From Kamptonema sp. UHCC 0994 (lineage in GTDB: Bacteria; Cyanobacteriota; Cyanobacteriia; Cyanobacteriales; Microcoleaceae): a stretch of 64,000 bases of DNA. How positions within the stretch are numbered: position 1 is the stretch's first letter; every line of letters begins with the position of its first letter. The notes beneath the pieces are model-generated. The model was not told the DNA's origin. It worked only from the letters and a program-made list of their open reading frames with translations, and searched no databases. Positions 17,091 to 25,983 of this stretch are shown here, one piece after another. The translations under genes were made by a program, and so were the position numbers. The DNA lies in contig NZ_JARFTR010000001.1 in the NCBI RefSeq assembly GCF_029167235.1, positions 1 to 64,000 on the forward strand, written 5' to 3'.

Positions 17091-18785
17091 TTAGCTGGTT
17101 ACGCAATCAACTCCAGTATGAGGAGAAGTTTTTGTGAATTCGATGATGAATTCTAAACTCTGACCTTGAGAACTGCCAAATTTTATCTGTATTCCTGACT
17201 GTAAAGCAACTTCTTGGTGATGAACTCTCTGCCAGCCGTCGGGCCCCAAAATCAGCGTACCGTAGCGGGAGAAATCTCGTAGAAAGTATGCCTGTTCAGT
17301 CTTCCCGGTGTTATTAACGCTATTGCGGCAAAAAATCTCGGCGTGTTTTTGGGAAACCCAGGATTCGGGAATGGCTACGTCGTTTTCTTCCCCGCGCCCA
17401 ACTCGCACGATTCCGGCCCCAATGGGCCAAATACGGGTAGTTTCTGTGGGCGATCGCAAATAAGCAATGGGTAGCGATCGCCCCATCCAAGTTGGTGAAT
17501 TTGCCGGCAATTCAGTTCTAATATCTAAAATAGATGTCAGCAGTTGCCCATCAAACTCTGGGTGCATATATAATACAGGTAATGTCCAAGCCGGTTGATT
17601 GAATTTATAAAGCGTCAAAAGTTGCTGTCTAGCCACTCCAACCGCTTGATCTACTGGCATTCGCGCTGCCATTGCTTGGGCAAAAGCTTGGATAAAACTG
17701 AGGGCTTCCCTATCTGCGATCGCATCCCGCATCCCCAACACCGCCGGTACGCCGTGATGGATCAACACCTCCGCCAAACTGCTACGAGATAAAACTTGGT
17801 GACTGGAATTTGTCAACACTTCCATCGCCGGTTGCGCCCCCCAACAAGCATTAAAAACCGCCAGATTCACCCGACAGCGCACTAAAACATGAGCTAATTC
17901 CGTACCATTGAGGGTAGTATCGGGCCCTAAAAATAGTAACCCCCCGTCTGGGCCCGTCATCCCGTGACCCGCGTAAAATAAAATATTGTAAGGTTCCTGT
18001 CCCAGTATCGTTCCTGCTTCTAAGCGATCGATCAATTCCGCCGCCGTCGGTTGGATCAGAGTTTCCACACAAGTAGGCGCGATCGCATCTGGATGATTAC
18101 CATTCGCCTCAGTTTTACTAGAAATCTCCAAAACATTCGCCAACGCCACCGCCTCTGCTTCCAATTCCAAAGCCGTTAGCGGCGAATTTCCTCCCCCTGT
18201 CCCCAAAACCAACAAAATATTTAAAGATTGGCTCAAACGTAGCGCTGGCAAAGGTTCCACGTCGCTAGTTGTGCGACTAAATAGCAATTGCTGACCCAGA
18301 GAAATCGCCGGTTGACCCGCCTGTGGCTGCATAATTTCCCAAGGTAAAGCAATTAGATCGGGTTCCCGGAGGTCAAGACGCACTCGCAAGGGTAGATTTT
18401 GCCCGATCGCAATCCCTTTACTTTCATGGAGGCTACCTTGAATTGACCCCGCGATCAGCCATTGCCAAAGACTCATCCCCAACTGCTGCATCAGGCGGCT
18501 GCTATAGCTTAGCGTTTTGCCACCATTGGAAATATCGCTACCAGAAGTCAGCGCTAATACTAGCTGGGGTGTCGGTACAGGGGCAATCCGAGGCAAACTG
18601 TGGGGCGAAAACATCTCCTGCCAAGCTTGCCACACCTGGGACAGAGTTTCTGGCCAAATAAAGTCGTGGTGGACGTATCCACCGGGATAAGGGGATTGTA
18701 GAACCCAAGCGGCAAAATGGTTTTCCCCAGGGGTTTTCAGACGTGCGATCGCAATACTCAGGCAAGGAATTTCAGGGCGCGGCAT
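17091..18785 (-). CDS. CHAT-domain protease with C-terminal FHA domain
   Basis: The 564-residue protein has a caspase-like CHAT domain at about residues 185-400. The His is in YAGHG (H274) and the nucleophile Cys is in FNACWG (C314). A C-terminal FHA domain spans about 455-555 (RVGRGEENDVAIPE, SQKHAEI). CHAT proteases are caspase/separase relatives; in TPR-CHAT (Craspase) and several defence islands they cleave partner proteins on a signal. Here an FHA domain, rather than TPRs or a nucleic acid sensor, would gate or recruit the protease, which suggests control by Ser/Thr phosphorylation. It precedes the acidic 190-aa gene. Confidence 0.88.
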   Translation of the reverse strand: MPRPEIPCLSIAIARLKTPGENHFAAWVLQSPYPGGYVHHDFIWPETLSQVWQAWQEMFSPHSLPRIAPVPTPQLVLALTSGSDISNGGKTLSYSSRLMQQLGMSLWQWLIAGSIQGSLHESKGIAIGQNLPLRVRLDLREPDLIALPWEIMQPQAGQPAISLGQQLLFSRTTSDVEPLPALRLSQSLNILLVLGTGGGNSPLTALELEAEAVALANVLEISSKTEANGNHPDAIAPTCVETLIQPTAAELIDRLEAGTILGQEPYNILFYAGHGMTGPDGGLLFLGPDTTLNGTELAHVLVRCRVNLAVFNACWGAQPAMEVLTNSSHQVLSRSSLAEVLIHHGVPAVLGMRDAIADREALSFIQAFAQAMAARMPVDQAVGVARQQLLTLYKFNQPAWTLPVLYMHPEFDGQLLTSILDIRTELPANSPTWMGRSLPIAYLRSPTETTRIWPIGAGIVRVGRGEENDVAIPESWVSQKHAEIFCRNSVNNTGKTEQAYFLRDFSRYGTLILGPDGWQRVHHQEVALQSGIQIKFGSSQGQSLEFIIEFTKTSPHTGVDCVTS

Positions 18786-18899
18786 TCATTACTACAATTA
18801 CCGACTTTGGATATAAATTGTACCAACTTTTTCTTCACATAGCTAGATGATATATATTTACACCCTCCTCTGGCAACACTATCAATCGTTTATACCAAA

Positions 18900-20215
18900 T
18901 CCTGGTTTATAAGAAAATACCCTGAAAACTCGCTCGACTTTAGTCCAGGGATGAAAGGGTTCGGGAGACTTTAGTCTCCCGGTTAGATATGTCTAAATAT
19001 AGTACAATTAATCAAAGGAGGTGAAATTAATGTATGCAGTGCAAAAAGATGTTTGGCATTTAACAGGACTCGATAAAGCCATTGTCGAGCAACTGTTAAG
19101 ATGGTCAAATAACCTGTTTAATGTCGGCACTTACGAAAGTCGGCAACGGTACTTTAAGGACAAAGGCGCAATTAAATACCCCGACCTGTACAAGATTGCT
19201 AAAACCAACGAAAATTACGGATTGCTTTACTCTCAAGTCGCTCAACAATCGCTAAAATCTGTTGCTGAATCTTTTAGCTCTTTTCGCGCCTTAGAAAAGT
19301 TAGCCAAGAAAGGAGAAATTAATCAAAAGCCGAGATTACCCAAGTACAGAACCAAGGGGGGCGATGTACCAGGTTTCCTATCCGGGACAAGCCTTGAAAA
19401 TAGTGGGTGATCGGGTGAGATTGCCTTTGGGAACCAAAGGCAAAGAACACTTTGGGACAGAAGCTCTTTGGGTAACATTACCGGAACGCTTGAAAGATTG
19501 CCAAATTAAAGAACTTAGGCTAATCCCTAGAAATGGTGAGGTCTGGATTGAGTATGTTTACGAGTCTCTGACTGAGCAAGCTCTTAGTTGCATTCTCGAA
19601 GTCACGGGAGTTCTGGGAATAGATCATGGCATCAACAACTGGTTAACTTGTGTTTCTAGCAATGGCAAACCTTTGATAAGAGATGCTGTTAATAAGGCAG
19701 TCAGAACCATCGTAGATTATTGCGAAAACCATCAAATTAACGTTGTAGTCTTTGGTTGGAATAAAGGACAGAAGCAAGAGGTTAATATGGGGGGAGTTAC
19801 TAACCAGAACTTTGTCCAAATCCCTACCGCTAAAGTTAAAGATAGATTGCAGCAGGAGTGTGACTCTCTAGGTTGGAGATTTGTTGAACAAAATGAATCC
19901 TACACATCAAAAGCCAGCTTTTTAGATCGAGATTTGTTGCCAGTGAAAGTCGGTGAAAAACCCGACAATTGGCAGCCATCAGGTAAAAGAATTAAGCGAG
20001 GTTTGTACCGTTCGGCTCAGGGATTAATTCTGAATGCAGATATTAACGGCGCGGCAAACATCATTAGGAAATCAAAAGTAGCCATAGACTCGATTATCGA
20101 GCGAGTGGGTAGCGGGTTGCTGACAAACCCTTTAAGAATTAAACTTTGGGCGGATTCATCCCCTAAAGTTTGTCCTTAAGAATCCCCGTGTCTTTAGACC
20201 GGCGAGTGTCAATAC
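18900..20215 (+). mobile_element. IS200/IS605-type element carrying only tnpB
   Basis: The tnpB reading frame is flanked by structured ends: upstream a gggagactttagtctccc hairpin (18963-18980) within ctttagtccagggatgaaag, downstream a tctttagaccggcgag segment. No tnpA is present, so movement would need a transposase supplied in trans. The exact boundaries are estimated. The segment 3' of tnpB would be the place for the guide (omega/re) RNA. Confidence 0.55.
19030..20179 (+). pseudogene. tnpB: tnpB (RNA-guided nuclease ancestor), frameshifted
   Basis: TnpB is split by a frameshift at a run of six G (about 19357-19362): the first part ends at 19410 in one frame and continues in the +1 frame from about 19363 (MYQVSYPGQALKIVGDRVRL). 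The RuvC-like residues are all present: GIDHGINNW, Glu in FVEQNESYTS and Asp in NADINGAAN. The usual four-Cys zinc finger between the last two motifs is absent, replaced by a loop (DRDLLPVKVGEKPDNWQPSG). The ATG at 19030 has a strong aaaggaggtg box, so the GTG at 19021 is not used. The single-base defect suggests recent inactivation, a sequencing error in the G run or, less likely, frameshifting. Confidence 0.8.
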
Positions 20216-20228
20216 CCGCTTTTTCTTA

Positions 20229-20284
20229 TTAGTCCGCGTAGGCGGACTTTGTTTGTATAGCCGCGATTTCTAATCGCCGGGACA
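20229..20284. repeat. Interspersed hairpin repeat (second copy of the 11779 family)
   Basis: agtccgcgtaggcggact followed by gtatagccgcgatttctaatcgccgg; it shares the core and the trailing hairpin with 11779-11883. Confidence 0.75.
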
Positions 20285-20312
20285 AGTTAAGTAGCTGGAC
20301 AAAAATAAAGAA

Positions 20313-20380
20313 TGTCATTGCGAGCCCAGCGAAGCAATCTCAAAGCGCAAGCGAATTGCTTCGCTGGGCTCGCAATGACA
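20313..20380. repeat. Long perfect palindrome with 25-bp arms
   Basis: The left arm begins tgtcattgcgagcccagcga and the right arm is its exact complement, with an 18-bp centre. This is a dispersed MITE-like repeat of a type seen in many genomes. It lies 24 bp past the oxidoreductase stop codon (minus strand). Confidence 0.85.
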
Positions 20381-20403
20381 TAGCTACGTTTATTTATGTC
20401 CGA

Positions 20404-21519
20404 CTACTTACCTCCACCCAAAAATTTATCCAAATCCGGCACATCCACCCAAGTCCCAGTTACATTCGATTCGTGCGTTAAATCCATCAACAATTGAGAA
20501 TAAACCCCCTCTCTCAAAGAGGGAACCAATGATTTACCAGCATCTATTGCCTCAACCCACTTATCAACTACCCGCATAAATGGTGCAATTCTACCATCAG
20601 GATAAACTTGCGGAAACTCCAACCTTTCAGGAATTTTAATCTCCGCTAAAGATTGTCCACCTTTACTTCCCCACAAACGAAAACCATGTACATAATCCTG
20701 TTGATTATCGCTACCTAAAACCAAAGTTCCATTACTTCCATAAACCTCTAGCCAATGCCCGCGCCCTTGATAAGTAACAGAACTTAGGCAAACTTGACAA
20801 GGTGTTCCATCTGCTAATTCCAACATCAAAGTACATGAATCATCAGCATCAACAACTTTTAATTTACCGCCATCTTTGGGATCTGGACGCGAGTTAATGC
20901 CTGTAATTAATTGCCCCGACAACCGCCGAACCGGGCCAAAAAGCCAACTAATATAATCAAAAGCATGGGAACCCGTCGCCCCCAAAACACCGCCGCCTTT
21001 ATCTTTTTGTGCGTACCAATTCCAAGGGCGAGAAGCATCTGCCCGACTGGATACTAACCAATCAATTTTAATTAAGCGCTTTTCTCCTACATATCCCTCT
21101 GCCAACAATTCTGCTAGCATTTGCCAAGCGGGGATGAACCGAAACTCAAAATCCATCGTTGCAGTACAGGCTTTTGATTTTGCCATTCTGTACAATTCTC
21201 TAGCTTCAATTGCCGTTAAAGTTGTCGGTTTTTCTAGTAACAAATGCTTGCCAGATTGTAACACAGTTTTTGCCATTTCAAAATGCAGAAATGGTGGGGT
21301 TGAAATCGCTACGGCCTTGACTTCAGGCAAAGCCACGATATCTTCTATCGTATTAGCAGCATAGGGTATATTGTTAGCAGACGCGATCGCCTTCGCCTTA
21401 TCTAAATCTCGATGATAAACAGCTACAACCTCCGTTTTTAGATGTGCTTGAAATGCGGGTAAATGTACTTTTTGACCGAAGCCAGTGCCGACAACGGCAA
21501 CACTAATGGTAGATGACAT
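20404..21519 (-). CDS. Gfo/Idh/MocA-family NAD(P)-dependent oxidoreductase
   Basis: The N-terminal Rossmann fold has VAVVGTGFGQKVHLPA; the family EKP motif is LLEKPTT at about residue 97. The C-terminal alpha/beta domain includes GVLGATGSHAFDYISWLFGP, where the conserved His sits. Members oxidise or reduce sugars, inositols or related compounds; the substrate is not predictable here. It is a single gene with no pathway neighbours. Confidence 0.88.
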   Translation of the reverse strand: MSSTISVAVVGTGFGQKVHLPAFQAHLKTEVVAVYHRDLDKAKAIASANNIPYAANTIEDIVALPEVKAVAISTPPFLHFEMAKTVLQSGKHLLLEKPTTLTAIEARELYRMAKSKACTATMDFEFRFIPAWQMLAELLAEGYVGEKRLIKIDWLVSSRADASRPWNWYAQKDKGGGVLGATGSHAFDYISWLFGPVRRLSGQLITGINSRPDPKDGGKLKVVDADDSCTLMLELADGTPCQVCLSSVTYQGRGHWLEVYGSNGTLVLGSDNQQDYVHGFRLWGSKGGQSLAEIKIPERLEFPQVYPDGRIAPFMRVVDKWVEAIDAGKSLVPSLREGVYSQLLMDLTHESNVTGTWVDVPDLDKFLGGGK

Positions 21520-21825
21520 AAAAGATTTATTTGAGAAAGTAAATGGTAAGTGTGTAAATAATATAGGACTTAGGCATTACTTACGTAACGCCGCCCTCTG
21601 GGCGGTCAAAGAACCGCCAGGATGGCGGCGTTACGGATAGTATACCAGCTATGTAACGCCGTCCTCTGGGCGGTATTGCGATCGCTCAGAGGGCGGCTGT
21701 ACTGGGTGCGTAAGTAATCAACTGAGGCTAATAGCGATCGCGATTTGTTGAATTTAACCTAAATTTAATCTATAATTAACCTTAATCCCTAGTCAGCAAA
21801 GTGACTAACCGTAATTTTTTGAGTA
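21520..21825. other. Intergenic region filled by a palindromic repeat cluster
   Basis: A divergent promoter region between the oxidoreductase and mgtC. It carries the 21581-21640 repeat plus a related second half (21652-21690, with ctctgggcggt and gagggcgg). No gene was seen. An AT-rich segment just before mgtC may hold its promoter. Confidence 0.5.
21581..21640. repeat. Palindromic interspersed repeat (acgtaacgccgcc family), copy 1
   Basis: Starts ttacgtaacgccgcc and ends ggcggcgttacggatagt. A second copy with the same ends and a different centre lies at 58021-58082. Confidence 0.85.
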
Positions 21826-22365
21826 ATGAATTCAATATTTTTCAATTCTAGCGATTGGCAAAGTATAACTTTCAGACTCAGTGTAGCTCTGCTGGTCGGC
21901 TGTGCGATCGGCATTAACCGACAGCAACCAGGTAGACCCGCAGGCTTGAGAACTTTTATGATTGTAAGCTTAGGTGCGGCCATATTTGTCATGATTCCTT
22001 TGCAAATCGACAATGAAAATACCTCTTCCTCTGCCAATGCTATCAGCAGAACGCTCCAAGGTGTCGCCACAGGAGTAGGATTTCTAGGAGCAGGAACTAT
22101 TCTGCAACAAAATCAGAATAAATTTGGTAGAGCACAAGTTAAGGGGCTAACTTCCGCTGCTACAATTTGGCTAGTGGCTGGATTAGGAGCAGCCGCAGGT
22201 TGCGGCCTGTGGCGAATGAGCTTAATTGGAACAGTTTTTGCATTAGGAGTTCTCAGCGGAGTTAAGAAACTTGAGAAAGCTACTTTACTGCGCCGTCCTT
22301 ATACTCAAAATCGCATCAAAACACGAGTGAAAGAAGCACCATCTAGCCAAGATATACAAGAGTAG
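21826..22365 (+). CDS. MgtC/SapB family membrane protein
   Basis: A 179-residue protein with the MgtC N-terminal membrane domain: LLVGCAIGINRQQPGRPAGLRT, the ATGVGFLGAGTI segment and GLTSAATIWLVAGLGAAAG. MgtC proteins act in adaptation to low magnesium or acid stress. The C-terminal soluble domain of larger members is missing, as in many short homologues. It lies just before the end of the CRISPR array and has no evident link to it. Confidence 0.88.
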   Translation: MNSIFFNSSDWQSITFRLSVALLVGCAIGINRQQPGRPAGLRTFMIVSLGAAIFVMIPLQIDNENTSSSANAISRTLQGVATGVGFLGAGTILQQNQNKFGRAQVKGLTSAATIWLVAGLGAAAGCGLWRMSLIGTVFALGVLSGVKKLEKATLLRRPYTQNRIKTRVKEAPSSQDIQE

Positions 22366-22466
22366 AAGGAAAAAGGTAGAAGGAAGAATGCTTATATAGC
22401 AAACTCAATGCCACCGATATCTTACGTTAATTCTTCTAAAGGAATGCTAGCTGTTTAATAGATTAA

Positions 22467-23830
22467 GTTTCAATCCCTGATAGGGATTTAGTTTAATTGC
22501 GGCTCTCAATGAAGATGGAGAACCCGTTAAAGGCGCTGTTTCAATCCCTGATAGGGATTTAGTTTAATTGCGGCGTTTTGCTGGCCCTGACAAATCCTAC
22601 CCAATAGGTTTCAATCCCTGATAGGGATTTAGTTTAATTGCGGCTTTGTGGTGTAAACAACAGCTACGAGTCTATGGTTTCAATCCCTGATAGGGATTTA
22701 GTTTAATTGCGGCTCAGGGGGTAACTTAGCTCGTAGGCCTGATGGATCAAGCGTTTCAATCCCTGATAGGGATTTAGTTTAATTGCGGCCTGGGGAGTGG
22801 GAAGGCGATCGCTATGATTGTGTACGTTTCAATCCCTGATAGGGATTTAGTTTAATTGCGGCGAAATATTTAGTTTATTACCAATGTTGTCTGGGGATAT
22901 TTCTTGGTTTCAATCCCTGATAGGGATTTAGTTTAATTGCGGCCCCCTAAGCCCGCAAAGCCTACTCCTCTCAAACCTTCGTTTCAATCCCTGATAGGGA
23001 TTTAGTTTAATTGCGGCAGGCCCGATGGGAGTGCCGGGTCAATCTGGCGAATGGTTAACGTTTCAATCCCTGATAGGGATTTAGTTTAATTGCGGCGTGG
23101 CTATTCCGGGCCATCGTCAAAAATACGGATTGCCAATGTTTCAATCCCTGATAGGGATTTAGTTTAATTGCGGCGATTTGGTTTGTACCAAATAATTTGG
23201 TTTCTAATAGTTTCAATCCCTGATAGGGATTTAGTTTAATTGCGGCAATAAAGTGCCATCCGTTCTAAGTACGCGGTAGTTTCAATCCCTGATAGGGATT
23301 TAGTTTAATTGCGGCGGTACACCAAAAAGTAGTAACCATATTATTCCAATGAAGTTTCAATCCCTGATAGGGATTTAGTTTAATTGCGGCCAACCGTAAC
23401 GACTTATTCAACGGCTGTTACTTTGTTTCAATCCCTGATAGGGATTTAGTTTAATTGCGGCAGAAGAAAGCCAACGGAGAGGTGTAAGTACAAGTCTCAT
23501 GTTTCAATCCCTGATAGGGATTTAGTTTAATTGCGGCGCTCTTGATTCGCTAATTTGCAAGCTAACTCGCATGTTTCAATCCCTGATAGGGATTTAGTTT
23601 AATTGCGGCTCTGAGGGCTTTGATGTGCCAGCCATTGAGGCAATTCGTTTCAATCCCTGATAGGGATTTAGTTTAATTGCGGCTCCCGGACACAAATCTA
23701 TGGGGCAAACCTATTGGCTTGTTTCAATCCCTGATAGGGATTTAGTTTAATTGCGGCTTAATAATATTCATTTACTTTTTACCCTTCACCATCGTTTCAA
23801 TCCCTGATAGGGATTTAGTTTAATTGCGGC
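22467..23830 (-). CRISPR. Type I-D CRISPR array, 19 repeats and 18 spacers
   Basis: Nineteen 37-bp repeats, apparently identical in sequence including both end copies, are separated by 18 spacers of 32-44 bp. As printed the repeat begins gtttcaatccctgataggg; its complement ends in attgaaac, the usual 3' handle of mature crRNA, with an internal atccct/agggat stem. The crRNA strand is therefore the minus strand, and the leader lies on the right next to cas2. The identical left-end repeat means the trailer has not decayed. One spacer (22790-22825) contains gcgatcgc, the cyanobacterial HIP1 octamer. Confidence 0.98.
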
Positions 23831-24081
23831 CGCCGGTTTCTGAAAGCCTTACCATATTTAGTTTTCAAGGTGCGGTTTCGGGAACCTGATCTAAAAGTAT
23901 CATTCCAGCCATCGACTTGTCAATACCCTCCCGCAAACTTTCCCGTAAATCCTTATCCTGTAAAGGTTTCAGCCATTGCGGGAATCGTTTTTTAAGGTCA
24001 GGGGCATCAAACCCTTATCGCAGTTGCATTACAGCCGAAAAATTTGATACCCCAAAATTTACACCTACCGATTCCCGCAAA
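23831..24081 (-). promoter_or_regulatory. CRISPR leader with promoter
   Basis: This is the only non-coding gap between array and cas2 on the crRNA strand. It has a minus-strand promoter: TTGACA (complement of 23918-23923), 16 bp, then GATACT (complement of 23896-23901), giving a leader transcript of roughly 55-60 nt before the first repeat. A 12-bp perfect inverted repeat (ttgcgggaatcg at 23976-23987 and its complement at 24069-24080) and a direct copy of tcccgcaaact (23929 and 24073) could be adaptation-factor sites. Confidence 0.7.
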
Positions 24082-24357
24082 CTAGGCAAAAAATATACTC
24101 CTGTCCGCTGGTGCAATCCCGCCTATGCGCTCAATTTTACCCCGACAGCAAGCACAGAGGGGAATAAACAGAATACTATCCTCTTCGGGCTTAATAATTT
24201 TGCCAAGGCGCGATCGCATTTTCGCATACTGAGTCTCATTCAGATCGGCACACTCAAACCCACTGTACTGCATCCACTGACCGTAGGACTTAAGAATCTT
24301 GTGAATCTTTGTCCGGCGTTTATCTTCAGGAACATCATAACAAATGAAAAAGTACAT
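24082..24357 (-). CDS. cas2: CRISPR-associated endoribonuclease/adaptation protein Cas2
   Basis: Forms the Cas1-Cas2 integrase that inserts new spacers at the leader end. The N terminus MYFFICYDVPEDKRRTKI carries the conserved Asp after the first beta strand. The 91 residues are of normal size, and the C terminus (CCRGKIERIGG) is typical. It is 2 bp from cas1 and nearest the array. Confidence 0.95.
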   Translation of the reverse strand: MYFFICYDVPEDKRRTKIHKILKSYGQWMQYSGFECADLNETQYAKMRSRLGKIIKPEEDSILFIPLCACCRGKIERIGGIAPADRSIFFA

Positions 24358-24359
24358 AA

Positions 24360-25361
24360 TTACCTCAAAACTAAAGGTGGATATTGCTCAATTTCGCCCA
24401 TCAAATATTTCGCCAACAATCGCGCCTGAATTTCAAAAGCTTCTTGATAAGTACACTTTTTCCCAAAAACTGGATGCTTAAACTCAGACTGTTTTTTCTT
24501 CTCATAGGCTTTCAGAAACTCTTTCCGTCCCTCCACCGACAACCGCACCACATTACTAATCGGTTCCACCGTAAAATCATTAACAGTAATAATGCGGCGG
24601 TTAATCGCATTAAAAATCATATTATCCGCCACCAAAGGGCGAAACTCTTCCATCAAATCAAAAGCCAAACCCACGCGGCCATAGCGTTGTACATGAAGAT
24701 AGCCCAAATAAGGGTCAAAACCGACAATATTAATCGCACTTTGCACATCGTGACGTAGCAAAGTGTAAGCAAAATTCATCAAAGAATTAACCGGATCGGT
24801 AGCCGGCCGATGTCTCGGTTTAAATACAAACCCTTCCGCCCGAATTAATTGGTTGAAAACCCCAAAATAAGCCGCACTTCCCGCACCTTCTAACCCTCGC
24901 AAAGAATCAATATTATGAGTCTTGTCAAGTTTGGGAATAATGTTAGAAATCTGAGTAATTGCCGATTCCAGATTAAGTTCTGAATGATCTCGCTTCGTTT
25001 GGGTTAAACTATTGCGATAATTCTTCAATTTCCCGCGAATAAAACCCTGAACAACATGAATCGCTTGGGGCGTTTCTCCTGCTGCTTTCCACTGGGCGTT
25101 ACGCACGAAGATATTTTTACTTAACTCTGGTTCTAGCTTACCTAAAAAGTGACCCGTATCCGAGAGAAAAGTCAAAGGAATTTTCCGCTGCATTAATTCA
25201 TCAATCGCCGCTGGGGAAATCGTCGCCCTTCCCATAATTACTACGCCGTCTAAATGAATCAAAGGCACATCTTGTAAGGTTTGATTTTTGAGCTTAACGT
25301 TCAATCGTTCATCAGTTTTGCCAATAAACACATCATCTTGATTGATATAAAGTGTTCCCAT
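24360..25361 (-). CDS. cas1: CRISPR integrase Cas1
   Basis: The catalytic subunit of spacer integration. The metal-binding residues are visible in RGLEGAGSAAYFG (Glu), GYLHVQRYGR (His) and AFDLMEEFRPLVAD (Glu/Asp), and the N-terminal beta domain starts MGTLYINQDD. The length of 333 residues is standard. It lies 24 bp downstream of cas4. Confidence 0.96.
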   Translation of the reverse strand: MGTLYINQDDVFIGKTDERLNVKLKNQTLQDVPLIHLDGVVIMGRATISPAAIDELMQRKIPLTFLSDTGHFLGKLEPELSKNIFVRNAQWKAAGETPQAIHVVQGFIRGKLKNYRNSLTQTKRDHSELNLESAITQISNIIPKLDKTHNIDSLRGLEGAGSAAYFGVFNQLIRAEGFVFKPRHRPATDPVNSLMNFAYTLLRHDVQSAINIVGFDPYLGYLHVQRYGRVGLAFDLMEEFRPLVADNMIFNAINRRIITVNDFTVEPISNVVRLSVEGRKEFLKAYEKKKQSEFKHPVFGKKCTYQEAFEIQARLLAKYLMGEIEQYPPLVLR

Positions 25362-25385
25362 GATTGTGACTCCTAAGTATGAAGG

Positions 25386-25979
25386 TTAATTGAATTCTTG
25401 ATAGCGCATCATTTTCTGAGCAACTTGAGGCAAACATTGCTCTTTCAGGCTGCAACCTTGACATTTTTTACTGTAAATCGCCGGCGGCATCTTACCCGTT
25501 TGTAGTAAAATCTGTAAAGTTTCAATAGTTGCGATCGCGCTTTGTCTTAACTGTGCCGAAATCTCCACTAATTGCCGTTGATGAGATTGAGCATAATAGA
25601 CATAACCCTGAGTAATTGTTTGTCCCGTCATCTCCTCTAAACAGAGAGCTTGAGCACAAACTTGTAACTCATCATTATCCCATTCTCCCTTTTTTCCCCG
25701 CTTATATTCAACCGGGTATAACTTACCCTCAGCCGACTCAATTAAATCCGACTTACCAATCAATTGATATTTTTCCGACTTTAGCCAAATCGCTCTAACT
25801 TGCCAAGTTTCATCCCGATTAACCTCACCCAGAGTATGCACCCGTTCATGTAAACTTGTCCCCTCAATCGTGTACTGATTATCAGAAAATTCACCCGCGC
25901 AAAACATCCGCCAACAGCGGTGAGGACAATAGCTGTACTGATTGAGAGCCGCAATAGAAACGTAGTCAATTTCATTCAT
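25386..25979 (-). CDS. cas4: Cas4 exonuclease (PAM selection in adaptation)
   Basis: A RecB-type nuclease that trims pre-spacers and selects PAMs. It has a Cys at SYCPHRC near the N terminus and a C-terminal CQGCSLKEQC cluster, which together hold a 4Fe-4S cluster. The nuclease core is SDLIESAEGKLYPVEYKRGK. An open frame reaches 26054, but the ATG at 25979 (MNEIDYVSIAALNQY) matches the family start and leaves a 4-bp gap after cas6 with an aagggt box. Confidence 0.93.
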   Translation of the reverse strand: MNEIDYVSIAALNQYSYCPHRCWRMFCAGEFSDNQYTIEGTSLHERVHTLGEVNRDETWQVRAIWLKSEKYQLIGKSDLIESAEGKLYPVEYKRGKKGEWDNDELQVCAQALCLEEMTGQTITQGYVYYAQSHQRQLVEISAQLRQSAIATIETLQILLQTGKMPPAIYSKKCQGCSLKEQCLPQVAQKMMRYQEFN

Positions 25980-25983
25980 AAAA

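Noticed and set aside
22467-23830. Transcription of the array on the + strand.
   Set aside because: The + strand repeat starts with gtttcaat and lacks the 3' gaaac handle; the promoter-bearing leader is on the right.
23917-24429. A 170-codon + strand frame covering the CRISPR leader and cas2.
   Set aside because: It is antisense to cas2 and the leader; cas2 motifs on the minus strand are clear.
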